A DNA stretch of 42,357 nucleotides from NCBI GenBank assembly GCA_905233935.1, contig CAJOFU010000004.1, positions 1-42,357 on the forward strand. The letters are read 5' to 3'. Below the pieces are notes generated by a model that worked only from the letters and a program-made list of their open reading frames with translations, did not search any database and had not been told where the DNA came from. The translations under genes and the position numbers were made by a program. Numbering within the stretch: the first letter of the stretch is position 1; each line of letters starts with the position of its first letter. Shown one piece after another: positions 26,312-35,080 of the stretch. This DNA is from Paludibacteraceae bacterium (GTDB lineage Bacteria; Bacteroidota; Bacteroidia; Bacteroidales; Paludibacteraceae).

Positions 26312-26381
26312 GAGTGGTATACTAACAACCACTCACCTGTTTGTTAACAACTCAAAAAGCGATGCCTAAGCATCGCTTTTT
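26312..26381. terminator. Hairpin followed by bidirectional terminator between thrS and the methyltransferase
   Basis: GAGTGGT/ACCACTC (26312-26334) forms a first hairpin. AAAAAGCGATGC-CTAA-GCATCGCTTTTT (26354-26381) forms a perfect stem with A and T runs on both sides, so it can stop both convergent genes. The remaining bases to 26522 show nothing further. Confidence 0.9.
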
Positions 26382-26522
26382 GCTATATTCACCTTACATT
26401 CAGACTCGCAAAATGTACGCCTATATCGGGCCATTATCGGGGGAATGTCGGTACTAAGTCGATAGTAAGTCAGAGACCTTTTATAAGTTTTAGTAGGGTC
26501 GTTTCTGTATGAGTCGTTCTAC

Positions 26523-27254
26523 TCACTTCCTTCTAAACTCCGCAAGCACTACTGCTGTAGCGATTGCCACATTCAGACTCTCCGACGTCGGCTCACCCGG
26601 CGGAAACGAAGGAATACGCAATTTGTGTGTCACCAGTTGGCGCACTGCTCTCGACAGTCCGTTGCCCTCGTTACCCATCACGATCACACCGCATTGCTTG
26701 TCACCGATAGCGCCCTCTTCATACATATTCTTTCCATCTAACAACGTCCCATATACCGTTATTCCCGCCTCTGACGCATGTCTTAGCAGCCCTAAGAACG
26801 CCTCGTTATCTAAATAATGTACTTGCACGCGCGCGAGAGCTCCCATGGTCGCCTGCACCACTTTCGGCGCAAAACAGTCGGCTGTCCCCTTGCTGCAAAC
26901 AATATGTTTCACCCCAAACCAATCTGCTGTTCGGATGATCGTGCCCACATTCCCGGGATCTTGCACCTCGTCCAACGCCAAATACAGTTCGTCACGCTTC
27001 AATGCATCCACGCTCCACACATCCGCATATTCCGGCTTGCGGAATACACCGATACTGCCCTGCGGCGTCTGCAACGACGACAGTCGTTCAATCTCCTTCA
27101 TCGGTGTATTCGCCGGTGTCAGATGGTGAACCAACTCAAATGTCTTGCTCAACTCCTCAATGCACTTGTCACCCTCCGCAACAAACAGTCCCAACTCGTC
27201 ACGAAACTTCTTTATGCGTAACTTCCGCAGTTCTTTTAGTTCGTTTTGCGTCAT
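26523..27254 (-). CDS. TrmH/SpoU-family RNA 2'-O-methyltransferase
   Basis: The protein has 243 residues from the ATG at 27254, where the conserved MTQNELKELRKL start lies. The frame is open further upstream, but that part crosses the promoters. A short N-terminal substrate-binding domain is followed by the SPOUT knot with DEVQDPGNVGTIIRTADWFG, VMGNEGNGLS and SESLNVAIATAVVLAEF, the three SpoU motifs. Family members methylate a ribose in rRNA or tRNA using S-adenosylmethionine. The target nucleotide cannot be assigned. It is divergent from tamL with overlapping promoters. Confidence 0.93.
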   Translation of the reverse strand: MTQNELKELRKLRIKKFRDELGLFVAEGDKCIEELSKTFELVHHLTPANTPMKEIERLSSLQTPQGSIGVFRKPEYADVWSVDALKRDELYLALDEVQDPGNVGTIIRTADWFGVKHIVCSKGTADCFAPKVVQATMGALARVQVHYLDNEAFLGLLRHASEAGITVYGTLLDGKNMYEEGAIGDKQCGVIVMGNEGNGLSRAVRQLVTHKLRIPSFPPGEPTSESLNVAIATAVVLAEFRRK

Positions 27255-27283
27255 ATTTTCGAAAGAATGAATAATTTTTGATG

Positions 27284-27315
27284 CAAAGGTACATAAAAAT
27301 TTGCATTTTTGCAAA
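27284..27315 (-). promoter_or_regulatory. Promoter of the methyltransferase
   Basis: On the minus strand TTTG (27315-27312) lies 20 bases before TACCTTTG (27291-27284). It interlocks with the tamL promoter. Confidence 0.8.
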
Positions 27316-27331
27316 TATTTTTGTATCTTTG
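27300..27331 (+). promoter_or_regulatory. Promoter of tamL
   Basis: TTTGCA begins at 27300 and TATCTTTG lies at 27324-27331, with 20 bases between. The start point would fall near 27338, so the leader is very short (about 5 nt to the ATG at 27343, about 14 to the one at 27352). Confidence 0.8.
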
Positions 27332-27342
27332 TGTGCCAAATT

Positions 27343-29616
27343 ATGCGATCTATGTCTTTGAGTACACGAAAACATTGCATTCTTACTGCTGTATTCCTCT
27401 TGGGAGTACTCCTTTGCTCGTGTAATGCCACGAAGTTCGTGCCCGAAGATCAGCAACTGCTCTACAAGGTCAACATCAACGTTGATGGCACTAAAGAGGT
27501 TCCCCCGACCAAACTGCGCCAATATCTCCGTCAAACACATAACACCGAGATCCTTGGTTTCTGGAAGCTCCAATTGCACCTCTACAACACTGCCCCGACG
27601 GATACCCTTACCAAGTCGCGTAAACGGGCTGCCAAGAATGCCCACAAGATCGGCGAGGCGCCTGTCATCTACGACCACGCCAAAACTGGACAAAGCATGG
27701 AGCAGATCCGGAAAGCCATGCAGAACGAAGGTTACTTCCAAGCCACGGTGGATACCGTCACTCGGGTCAAAGACCGCAAAGTCTGGCTCACCTACAACGT
27801 ACACTCCGGACCGGAATATACCATCCGCAACTACACCATCGACCTTGAGCACCCTGTGCTCTTTGAGGTGGCGTATAACACGCGCCGGCACATCATCCGC
27901 TCCGGTATGCGCTACTCAACCCAGGCACTCGATGACGAACGCGATCGCATAACCAAACGGATGCGCAACCGCGGATATTACTTCTTTGACAAAGAGTACC
28001 TCCACTACGAGGCAGATAGTACCTATAACCGCGAGATCGACATCCGGCTACATTTGCATGACTACCTGCTCACGCAACCCGATTCCGCTACCGAACATAT
28101 TTTCCGCAAATTCACTGTCGCACGTGTATATTTCCACCAGAACATGATGGATGTACCGAATGCCAAAGACTCTATATCCTACGATCAGCACGCTGACGGA
28201 TATATGTTCTCGTGGCGCGGACGCAAACTGCTGCGTAACAAAGTGCTCATGCGCCAATGCGAGATCCGCCCGGGCGAACTCTATAGCGAACGCAGGGTCA
28301 CAAACACCTACGCCAACCTCAACGGTTTGGGGCCGATTCGCTATACTGACATCCGTTTCAATGTCATCGCCGATGACAGCCTTGAGTGCCACGTCTTCCT
28401 CTCGCGTAACAAGATCAACAGCGTTGCCGCAGAGGTCGAGGGTACATATTCAAGTGATGCGTGGGGTATAATCGGTAAACTCTCATATACCAACCGCAAT
28501 ATATTCCACGGAGCCGAACGACTCAAGGTCAGTGCCGGTGCACAATACGAATGGCGACAGGACGGTGGTCGGGCTATCGAAGCCAGAGGAGAGGTCGAAC
28601 TCAGCTTCCCTTCACGGTGGCGAACCAACCTCATGTACTCCTACCAACACCGCCCCGAGGAGTTCACGCGCGAGATCTTCAACGCCGGACTCTACTATAC
28701 CCTGCACAAGCCCTACGGACGTTGGACGCACAAGTTCAATGTCTTGGATATCAGTTACATCTATTTGCCCTACATTTCCGAGCGCTTTCAAGAGGAGATA
28801 CTCAACCGCTCGTCCATACTCAAGTACAGTTACCAGGATCACCTGATCGTAGGGTGGGGATACATGGGTAACTATTCCAACAAACGTATCAATTCCACCG
28901 AACAGAGTTACTTCAATTTCGGCTACCAGGTCGAAACAGCCGGCAACCTGCTCTACGGAGCATGCAAACTCTTTAATGTCACACCCGGAGAGGATGGGGT
29001 ATATAACATCTTCAAAGTTCCCTTTGCACAATACGCACGTGCTAACTTCGACATCGCATACAACCAACTGCTCGTACCCAAACACCGCCTCGTCTTCCAC
29101 GCTGGCATAGGAGGAGTTGTCCCCTACTGCAACTCACAGTCCGTACCGTTTGAGAAGCGTTTCTTCTCAGGTGGCGCCAACAGTGTACGAGGGTGGAATG
29201 CGCGAACACTTGGTCCAGGAACGTTCCGAGGCGATGACAACTTGTCAAGCTATGACCTGCAAGTCGGTGACATTCGTCTGGATCTCAACGTCGAATATCG
29301 TTGGCGTGTTTGGTCGATCATCGAACTCGCTGCCTTTGTCGATGCAGGCAACAACTGGACGATCTATGACTACGAAGCACAGCCCGGTGGTGTGTTCCGC
29401 TGGGATTCATTCTACAAGCAAATAGCTCTCTCGTATGGTGTGGGATTACGTCTCGATCTGAGTATTCTTCTTTTCCGTGTGGATTTTGGTGTCAAACTCT
29501 ACGACCCAAGCCGACTCAACGGCACCTTAGCCGGCACCCAGTGGCGTACCGCCCCCAACGGACTATGCTGGCGTGACGACATGACTTTCCATTTCGCCAT
29601 CGGCTACCCCTTCTAA
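27343..29616 (+). CDS. tamL: TamL-like outer-membrane BamA/TamA family lipoprotein
   Basis: The protein has about 757 residues from the ATG at 27343; the ATG at 27352 is equally possible. A lipoprotein signal ends in LLCSC. POTRA-type domains (about 25-330) include KFVPEDQQLLYKVNI and ILGFWKLQLHLYN. A C-terminal 16-strand barrel of the Omp85 family has GGANSVRGWNARTLGPG, the conserved lid-loop (VRGW) motif. Bacteroidota have a lipid-anchored TamA homologue, TamL, which works with TamB in outer-membrane assembly; tamB is not in this window. It lies eight bases from the end of convergent ybeY. Confidence 0.88.
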   Translation: MRSMSLSTRKHCILTAVFLLGVLLCSCNATKFVPEDQQLLYKVNINVDGTKEVPPTKLRQYLRQTHNTEILGFWKLQLHLYNTAPTDTLTKSRKRAAKNAHKIGEAPVIYDHAKTGQSMEQIRKAMQNEGYFQATVDTVTRVKDRKVWLTYNVHSGPEYTIRNYTIDLEHPVLFEVAYNTRRHIIRSGMRYSTQALDDERDRITKRMRNRGYYFFDKEYLHYEADSTYNREIDIRLHLHDYLLTQPDSATEHIFRKFTVARVYFHQNMMDVPNAKDSISYDQHADGYMFSWRGRKLLRNKVLMRQCEIRPGELYSERRVTNTYANLNGLGPIRYTDIRFNVIADDSLECHVFLSRNKINSVAAEVEGTYSSDAWGIIGKLSYTNRNIFHGAERLKVSAGAQYEWRQDGGRAIEARGEVELSFPSRWRTNLMYSYQHRPEEFTREIFNAGLYYTLHKPYGRWTHKFNVLDISYIYLPYISERFQEEILNRSSILKYSYQDHLIVGWGYMGNYSNKRINSTEQSYFNFGYQVETAGNLLYGACKLFNVTPGEDGVYNIFKVPFAQYARANFDIAYNQLLVPKHRLVFHAGIGGVVPYCNSQSVPFEKRFFSGGANSVRGWNARTLGPGTFRGDDNLSSYDLQVGDIRLDLNVEYRWRVWSIIELAAFVDAGNNWTIYDYEAQPGGVFRWDSFYKQIALSYGVGLRLDLSILLFRVDFGVKLYDPSRLNGTLAGTQWRTAPNGLCWRDDMTFHFAIGYPF

Positions 29617-29619
29617 AGG

Positions 29620-29652
29620 AAATCTCAAATCACAAATCTCAAATCACAAATA
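29620..29652. repeat. Heptanucleotide repeat at the tamL/ybeY convergence
   Basis: AAATCTC and AAATCAC alternate (four full units and part of a fifth). On the minus strand it encodes the last residues of YbeY (CDLRFVI) and supplies its stop codon. Confidence 0.92.
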
Positions 29653-30071
29653 AGAAGAGCTTGCTCTTCCTTTCGCGTCATCTCGGCTTTAGTCTCAGGT
29701 GTCTTGTCGCCCTGCCCCGTCAAGTGCAATAGTCCGTGCGCAAGGATGCGCAACAACTCTCGCTCTGCACTCACACCGATCTCCGCAGCGTTGCTCTTTA
29801 TCATTTCCCATGATATAAACACATCGCCGTTCACGCACTGCGGTGTCGTATAATCGAATGTGATAACATCTGTATAATAGTCGTGCCCCAGAAACTCTCT
29901 GTTCACAGCCAACTCCTTCTCATCCGAGCACAAGATATACGTCAGTTCACCTACCCGAAAACCATAGCAGGCAGCCACCTGCCGTAGCCAACGCTGCAAA
30001 CGCTGTGACTGCTCGTCAATCAGCGCAATGCGCTCGTTGCCAAGCGAACTATCGTAAATAAATCGTATCAT
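29625..30071 (-). CDS. ybeY: Endoribonuclease / rRNA maturation factor YbeY
   Basis: The protein has 148 residues from the ATG at 30071, which overlaps the preceding stop codon by one base (TGATG), so translation is probably coupled. The metal-binding block reads LAHGLLHLTGQGDKTPETKAEM. Two His of the HxxxHxxGxxH motif are present and Asp replaces the third ligand, as commonly seen in Bacteroidota. VITFDYTT is the other conserved strand. YbeY acts in 16S rRNA 3' processing and ribosome quality control. The C-terminal CDLRFVI and the stop codon come from a heptamer repeat, so the natural end has probably been replaced. Confidence 0.93.
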   Translation of the reverse strand: MIRFIYDSSLGNERIALIDEQSQRLQRWLRQVAACYGFRVGELTYILCSDEKELAVNREFLGHDYYTDVITFDYTTPQCVNGDVFISWEMIKSNAAEIGVSAERELLRILAHGLLHLTGQGDKTPETKAEMTRKEEQALLICDLRFVI

Positions 30072-31303
30072 CAGTGGAAGAACAGATATGCCAACAATAT
30101 CGCTGCCACGATGCCCGCAAAGTCTGCTAACAGACCGCAAGCCAGTGCATAGCGCGTATCTTTGATGTTCACGCTACCGAAATACACTGCCAGAATATAG
30201 AACGTTGTATCTGTCGAGCCTTGCAATATACTTACCAGCCTGCCTACAAACGAATCCGCACCGTATTGCACCATTGCATCCACCATCAGTCCTCGTGCAC
30301 CCGATCCCGACAGCGGTCGCATCAGTGCGGTCGGTAATGCCGGCACAAAGTCCGTATTCAGTCCGCAAGCAGCAAAGCACCAGGCTACACCATTAACCAT
30401 ATAATCCATCGCACCGCTCGCACGGAACATTCCGATCGCCACAAGCATCGCTATCAAGTACGGCACAATCCCTATTGCAGTCCCGAAACCGCCTTTCGCA
30501 CCATCGATGAATGCGTCATACACATTCACTTTCTTCACCAAGCCGGCAATAATAAACCAGCATATCACACCTAACAGCAACACAGCCGCCAGCACTGCCG
30601 ACCATTTGCTCACCGTTTCTTGCGGGAAGTACATCGCTGCGGCTATCACGCCGCCCACAAACAATGTCAAACCGCCCAATGTGCCTAATATCACTTTATC
30701 CAGCAGGTTGATGCGCTGGATGATCGCTACAGCCACCACGCCGGTGATAGCGGCAAAATACGTTGCCAACAATATAGGCAGGAACACATCTGCCGGATTA
30801 GCCGCCCCTAATTGTGCCCGGTACGTCATGATACTTACCGGCACTAACGTCAGACCGCTTGTCACCAGCACAAGGAACATAATCATCGGATTAGATGCTC
30901 GGTTCTTGTCGGGGTTCGTCTCTTGCATCTCTCTCAACGCCTGCAAACCTAACGGCGTTGCCGCATTGTCTATGCCGAGCATCGTAGCACTGATATTCAT
31001 CAGCATCGAACCGAAAGCCGGATGCCCCTTAGGCAGGTCGGGAAAGATCCGCGTAAAGAACGGACTCACACCACGCGACAACTGGTTCACTACGCCTGCC
31101 TGCTCGCCGATCTTCATGATTCCCATCCACAGCGACAGTACACCCGTCAAACCGATACTTATCTCAAAACCCGTCTTCGCGCTCGCAAACGTCGAGTCCA
31201 AGATTGCGGACATAATGCCCGCGTCGCCCATCACCAGCCACTGTATGCAGCCCACAAGAACCGCAATCAGTATCAATCCTACCCAAATATAATTTAGTGC
31301 CAT
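30071..31303 (-). CDS. Fused SpmA-SpmB-like membrane protein with two nucleoside-recognition (Gate) domains
   Basis: The protein has 410 residues from the ATG at 31303 (MALNYIWVGL). Eight upstream in-frame codons lie in a palindrome and are not conserved-looking. The N-terminal half resembles SpmA (TGFEISIGLTGVLSLWMGIMKI, MLGIDNAATPLGLQALREMQ) and the C-terminal half SpmB (DAFIDGAKGGFGTAIGIVPYLIAMLVAIGMFRASGA, PLSGSGARG, GSTDTTFYILAVYFGSV), each with several membrane helices. The Gate domain also occurs in nucleoside transporters. This fused form is common in non-sporulating bacteria and its substrate is unknown. It sits inside the tsaB-ybeY operon. Confidence 0.9.
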   Translation of the reverse strand: MALNYIWVGLILIAVLVGCIQWLVMGDAGIMSAILDSTFASAKTGFEISIGLTGVLSLWMGIMKIGEQAGVVNQLSRGVSPFFTRIFPDLPKGHPAFGSMLMNISATMLGIDNAATPLGLQALREMQETNPDKNRASNPMIMFLVLVTSGLTLVPVSIMTYRAQLGAANPADVFLPILLATYFAAITGVVAVAIIQRINLLDKVILGTLGGLTLFVGGVIAAAMYFPQETVSKWSAVLAAVLLLGVICWFIIAGLVKKVNVYDAFIDGAKGGFGTAIGIVPYLIAMLVAIGMFRASGAMDYMVNGVAWCFAACGLNTDFVPALPTALMRPLSGSGARGLMVDAMVQYGADSFVGRLVSILQGSTDTTFYILAVYFGSVNIKDTRYALACGLLADFAGIVAAILLAYLFFH

Positions 31304-31318
31304 AATCCTATATTGGTT

Positions 31319-31338
31319 ATCGACCAAGTTTGGTCGAT
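31319..31338. repeat. 20-bp palindrome between epimerase and SpmAB-like gene
   Basis: ATCGACCAAGTTTGGTCGAT: the same layout as the recF palindromes, with AG changed to GA in one arm and CT to TC in the other, so pairing is kept. It lies four bases after the epimerase stop. Confidence 0.92.
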
Positions 31339-31342
31339 GTGC

Positions 31343-32962
31343 TTATTTCTCCCATCCGTCGAAGATTTCGGTACCATACACGTTGTTCTCATCCGGCTCG
31401 TGCAGTGGCGCCCAGATCTGCGCAAAGAACGGATTCTGTTTTGCTACTTCATCCCAATGCCACGGACGCTCGCCGTCCTTTCCTCTGTAGGGGAAAGGCA
31501 TCTCCCCTGGTGCCCAATGACCGCCTAACAAGATCAATCGTGGCGTTGCCTCAAACGTCTCACCGCTTGCCGACTCCCATTGCAACATCGTATCCCACAA
31601 CTCCAACCCCTTCGGTTCTGACTTCTGACTTCTAATCTCTGACATCTGACTTCTGACTTCTGACTTCTGATCTCTGACTTCTGATTCCTGATCTCTGATT
31701 CCCAGGCACTTGCCTCCGCGGAAAGCCGCTGCTTTCTGCAGATCCGCCATGGTCAGCGATTCCATCGGTTTGCTTTCATCATAGCCGTGATCCAGCACCA
31801 CAGCCTCGCGTGACGGATGACTAAGATCCCACTCTTTCCACTTCGGTATAGCGTTGTATGCCTCCAAACTCCCGTAGTACGCATGAATACGCGGCGCAAC
31901 ATTGTTCTTAATCCACCATTGCGTGCCGTGCTCCTTGCTGTACGCCATCTTGCGCATAGCTATTTTGACGATATGCGGCACGAGTTTAGCTGCCTTCGTT
32001 ACCCTCGCTATCTGAATGCCTTTCGGTACACTCGGCGACTCCGCCATCTGCTTGAAATACTCTTTCACGGGGATATTTGCGCGGAATGGAACCAACTCAT
32101 TCAACTTGTCGCTGTCCAGATACCACATGCCGTGGAAGTTCCGCGTCGTGAACCATTTGGCTTCGAAGATCTGCTCGGGTTTGGGGCAACCTATAGCATC
32201 CAGCAGCAAGCACTCGAACTCATAGTTCGACAGCCTGTACTCCTCGCCAGAACCGATGTTATAATAGTTCTTCCAGAACTTCTCCGGCACTTCGTCTCTA
32301 CACACGCCTTCCAGCAACCTGCCGCTATCTTCCACCGTCGCCCACTCCAACACACCGCGGATAGGTACGTGGAACATGATCGGGTCGTAGTTCTTCAGTA
32401 TTGCCGGATACAGTATTCCCGACTGCCGCAAACTAACCCACTGCTTGATAGGCGAGTTCGTGATGATCCTCTCCGCCAACACCTTGGTGATTCCGTAATG
32501 GTCGTACGCCGACACACAGATCGGATCACCTGCTCGTCCCCAATGCAGCGGCTCACGACGGTCACCCATCTGCGCCACACTGCCTATATACACCACCTTC
32601 GGCTGCTTGTCTTCCGGCTGCGCCAACACGGCATCACGCACGTACTCCGCTGCAGCAATGTTCGTCCGGTACGTTGCTTTAGGCCTGTAGTCCGCTGCCG
32701 GCGATACCATACCGCCTACATGCAGTACGACATCAGCGCCCGTTACACCCCGTAGCACATCTTCATAGCGCGTCAGATCGCCCCACACAACGCTGAAGTT
32801 GTCAGGGTGCTGAACCAATATTGGCTCCAGCAACTTCTTGTTCTTCGCACTCGGACGAGCCAGAACCCGTACATCATAACGCTCAGGGTAACGCAGCAGT
32901 TCGCTCATGCCCGCTTTGCCCATCGTGCCGGTTGCGCCGGTTAGGAATATTGTCTTCTTCAT
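31343..32962 (-). CDS. NAD(P)-dependent epimerase/dehydratase family protein
   Basis: The 539-residue short-chain dehydrogenase of the extended type has a nucleotide-binding GATGTMGK motif (residues 9-16) and a catalytic YDHYGITK (YxxxK). A long C-terminal extension (about 300-539) has many Trp, Pro and charged residues. Residues about 420-450 are a seven-residue repeat (ESEVRDQK, SEVRSQM, SEIRSQK) from a heptamer DNA repeat and are unlikely to be essential. The antiporter stop lies one base upstream. The substrate is unknown; sugar-nucleotide or related carbonyl compounds are typical for the superfamily. Confidence 0.88.
   Translation of the reverse strand: MKKTIFLTGATGTMGKAGMSELLRYPERYDVRVLARPSAKNKKLLEPILVQHPDNFSVVWGDLTRYEDVLRGVTGADVVLHVGGMVSPAADYRPKATYRTNIAAAEYVRDAVLAQPEDKQPKVVYIGSVAQMGDRREPLHWGRAGDPICVSAYDHYGITKVLAERIITNSPIKQWVSLRQSGILYPAILKNYDPIMFHVPIRGVLEWATVEDSGRLLEGVCRDEVPEKFWKNYYNIGSGEEYRLSNYEFECLLLDAIGCPKPEQIFEAKWFTTRNFHGMWYLDSDKLNELVPFRANIPVKEYFKQMAESPSVPKGIQIARVTKAAKLVPHIVKIAMRKMAYSKEHGTQWWIKNNVAPRIHAYYGSLEAYNAIPKWKEWDLSHPSREAVVLDHGYDESKPMESLTMADLQKAAAFRGGKCLGIRDQESEVRDQKSEVRSQMSEIRSQKSEPKGLELWDTMLQWESASGETFEATPRLILLGGHWAPGEMPFPYRGKDGERPWHWDEVAKQNPFFAQIWAPLHEPDENNVYGTEIFDGWEK
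31616..31702. repeat. Heptanucleotide repeat inside the epimerase gene
   Basis: About twelve units of the TTCTGAC type (variants CTCTGAC, ATCTGAC, TTCTGAT, TCCTGAT) in tandem, the longest heptamer array in the window. It is read in frame on the minus strand. Confidence 0.95.
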
Positions 32963-32963
32963 A

Positions 32964-34565
32964 TCACTTGTTCTCTCTTATCATTTTCCATACTTTGATT
33001 ATATAATCACGAGCGTAGGCTATCATCTGACGCGTCGGGAGTCGTTGTTCTTCTGCCAGTTCTTCTTCCTTGTAGCGGTTGGCAACTTCTATATCATTGT
33101 CGGTCAGCACCAGCAACTGATCACCTTCTTGCAGTTCGCTCTGACCGGTCGGCACAAAGAAATCCTCGCCTCTGCGCACCATAATTACCAAGGTCTGCGG
33201 TGGCAAATGAATCTCGCGCAGGTGATTGCCTTCTACGATCATATCCCACTTAACCTCGATCTCCGTAGCCGACGACTGAATCTCTTCCGGCAGCTCAATA
33301 TCAAAGTGAACCAGTTTCTTCAACTTGACGGGTGCCGTTGCCACATGCAATTTCTTCGCCATACTCGACAGACTCGTTCCCTGCGTCAGCAGCGAAACGA
33401 TCGTGCACAGGAAGATAATATTGAACATCAGCTCGGCATGAGGCACTCCTTCTGCCTTGCATATAACGGCAAAGATAATAGGTACCGCTCCCTTCAGTCC
33501 CACCCAACTCATGAACAACTTATCTTTGTTGTCAAAATTCTTGAATGGGATCATACACAGATAGACTGCTATCGGGCGAGAGATGCACACCATCACAATA
33601 CTGATAATCAGCCCGGCAAACAGCACATGCCAGTTCAGTAGCTCGTGCGGATGAACCATCAATCCTAACATCAGGAACATCACCAATTGCGCCAGCCACG
33701 TCAATCCCTCAAAGAACGACTTCGTCTGGTGTTTTCTTGTAAACTTGCTGTTACCTATTATCAAGCCGCCTACATACACTGCCAGATACGCATTCCCTTT
33801 CATGAAATACGTCACGCTGAAGATAAAGATACACGCTGTGAGCACCATAATCGGGTACAACGACTCATTGCTCAGTTTCACGCGGCGCATCAGTTCAACC
33901 AACCCTTTGCCGAAGAAGAAACCTATCACTGTACCCATCACCAGTTGGATAACTATCGTCTGCACGATCTCCAGCCCGCTTACTGCCGCCTTGGCTGTCG
34001 TTACGCCTATCAGCGTCGTGGTCAGCACGTACGCCATCGGGTCATTCGCGCCGGACTCCAACTCCAGCAACGGACGAATATTGTGCTTCAAGCCTATGCC
34101 GTTCGTTCGCAAAATGGAGAACACCGATGCCGAATCCGTCGAACTCATTGTTGCGGCTATCAAAAATGCCATACTAATAGGCACCGTTGCCAATGAAGTC
34201 AACCAACCAAAGATGTAGTACAGTATAAAACCCGTTACCACCGCTGTAATCAGCACTCCGACTGTCGCAAGCGTTACACCCGGAGCGAGCACAGGTCGGA
34301 TATCCGTCAACTTCGTATCCATGCCGCCGGAGAATAGGATGATACATAGTGCTATCGTACTCAATGCCTCGGCGGTTTCCGTCTTAATCATATATCCCAC
34401 GCCGTCCTCGTTGAACAACGCACCGATACCGTCCGGGCCAAAAAACATACCTACTGCCAAAAACAGCAGCAACGCCGGCACACCGAACTTGTAACCGATC
34501 TTGTCGGTAAAGATGCTCGCAAAGAACAGCAGCGATAATATCAATAATACAACCTCAACTTGCAT
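32964..34565 (-). CDS. Potassium/proton antiporter, CPA1/NhaP2 type with RCK_C domain
   Basis: The 533-residue protein has about twelve membrane helices from residue 1. Ion-exchanger motifs include the paired acidic and polar segment SSTDSASVFSIL and LELESGANDPMAYVL, which is typical of K+/H+ and Na+/H+ antiporters of this group. A C-terminal cytosolic TrkA-C (RCK_C) domain (about 420-500: IVEGNHLREIHLPPQTLVIMVRRG, LQEGDQLLVLTD) gives nucleotide- or K+-dependent control. The stop codon lies one base before the epimerase start, so the two are translated together. It probably exports K+ for pH or osmotic balance. Confidence 0.92.
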   Translation of the reverse strand: MQVEVVLLILSLLFFASIFTDKIGYKFGVPALLLFLAVGMFFGPDGIGALFNEDGVGYMIKTETAEALSTIALCIILFSGGMDTKLTDIRPVLAPGVTLATVGVLITAVVTGFILYYIFGWLTSLATVPISMAFLIAATMSSTDSASVFSILRTNGIGLKHNIRPLLELESGANDPMAYVLTTTLIGVTTAKAAVSGLEIVQTIVIQLVMGTVIGFFFGKGLVELMRRVKLSNESLYPIMVLTACIFIFSVTYFMKGNAYLAVYVGGLIIGNSKFTRKHQTKSFFEGLTWLAQLVMFLMLGLMVHPHELLNWHVLFAGLIISIVMVCISRPIAVYLCMIPFKNFDNKDKLFMSWVGLKGAVPIIFAVICKAEGVPHAELMFNIIFLCTIVSLLTQGTSLSSMAKKLHVATAPVKLKKLVHFDIELPEEIQSSATEIEVKWDMIVEGNHLREIHLPPQTLVIMVRRGEDFFVPTGQSELQEGDQLLVLTDNDIEVANRYKEEELAEEQRLPTRQMIAYARDYIIKVWKMIRENK

Positions 34566-34584
34566 ATATCAACTCTAAACACGC

Positions 34585-34617
34585 GTCTTTCGACTTTTGT
34601 CTTTCGACTTTCGACTA
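34585..34617. repeat. Heptanucleotide repeat between thioredoxin and antiporter genes
   Basis: CTTTCGA/CTTTTGT units end in CTA, the complement of the thioredoxin stop codon. Twenty-six bases here are identical to the repeat ending at 35080. Confidence 0.9.
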
Positions 34618-35043
34618 TTTCTTCCCTTTCTTCAGCAAATAGTCATCAATGATCTCAACGATATTTTCCTTCGGATACAAACCTTTCAGCAGCATCGGTT
34701 TGCTTTCCGCACGGATATACAGCACTTGCGGGATACTGCTGATGCCGAACAATGCCGCCAGTTCGCGCTCACGCTCTATATCCACCTTGTAGAACCGCAC
34801 TTGGTCACAATACGTCTGACTCAGTTCTTCCATGATCGGTGCCAAGCGTCTGCAAGGACCACACCACGTGGTATAGAAGTCTATCACACAAGGTTGGTCG
34901 CCTTTGTATTTCCACTCTTTCTCGGTTGTATAGTCGAATATCCGCGCCTTGAACTCCTCGGTGGTCAGATACGTCACATCGTCCGCCACCACCGGCAGCA
35001 CGGCACTCATTATCAGCAGTACACTTATCAGAATCTTCTTCAT
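34615..35043 (-). CDS. Exported thioredoxin-family protein
   Basis: The 142-residue protein has a cleavable signal peptide (1-20, VLPVVA). The thioredoxin fold has FYTTWCGPCRRLAP (CxxC around residues 60-63) and the cis-Pro in ISSIPQVLYI. It would act as a periplasmic thiol-disulfide protein. The stop codon TAG is the first unit of a heptamer repeat. It lies 34 bases after the porW-like gene and 49 before the antiporter, within the operon. Confidence 0.9.
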   Translation of the reverse strand: MKKILISVLLIMSAVLPVVADDVTYLTTEEFKARIFDYTTEKEWKYKGDQPCVIDFYTTWCGPCRRLAPIMEELSQTYCDQVRFYKVDIERERELAALFGISSIPQVLYIRAESKPMLLKGLYPKENIVEIIDDYLLKKGKK

Positions 35044-35055
35044 ATTATTCTCCTT

Positions 35056-35080
35056 TCTTTTGTCTTTCGACTTTCGACTA
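35056..35080. repeat. Heptanucleotide repeat between porW-like and thioredoxin genes
   Basis: The plus strand reads CTTTTGTCTTTCGACTTTCG then ACTA. It contains the complement of the porW-like TAG stop and matches the array at 34585-34617. Confidence 0.9.

Noticed and set aside
26523..27431. Longer methyltransferase starting at 27431
   Set aside because: The extra 59 codons cross both divergent promoters and the tamL start; the conserved protein begins at 27254.
31616..31702. Possible CRISPR array
   Set aside because: The units are seven bases with no spacers and are translated in frame; there are no cas genes in the window.
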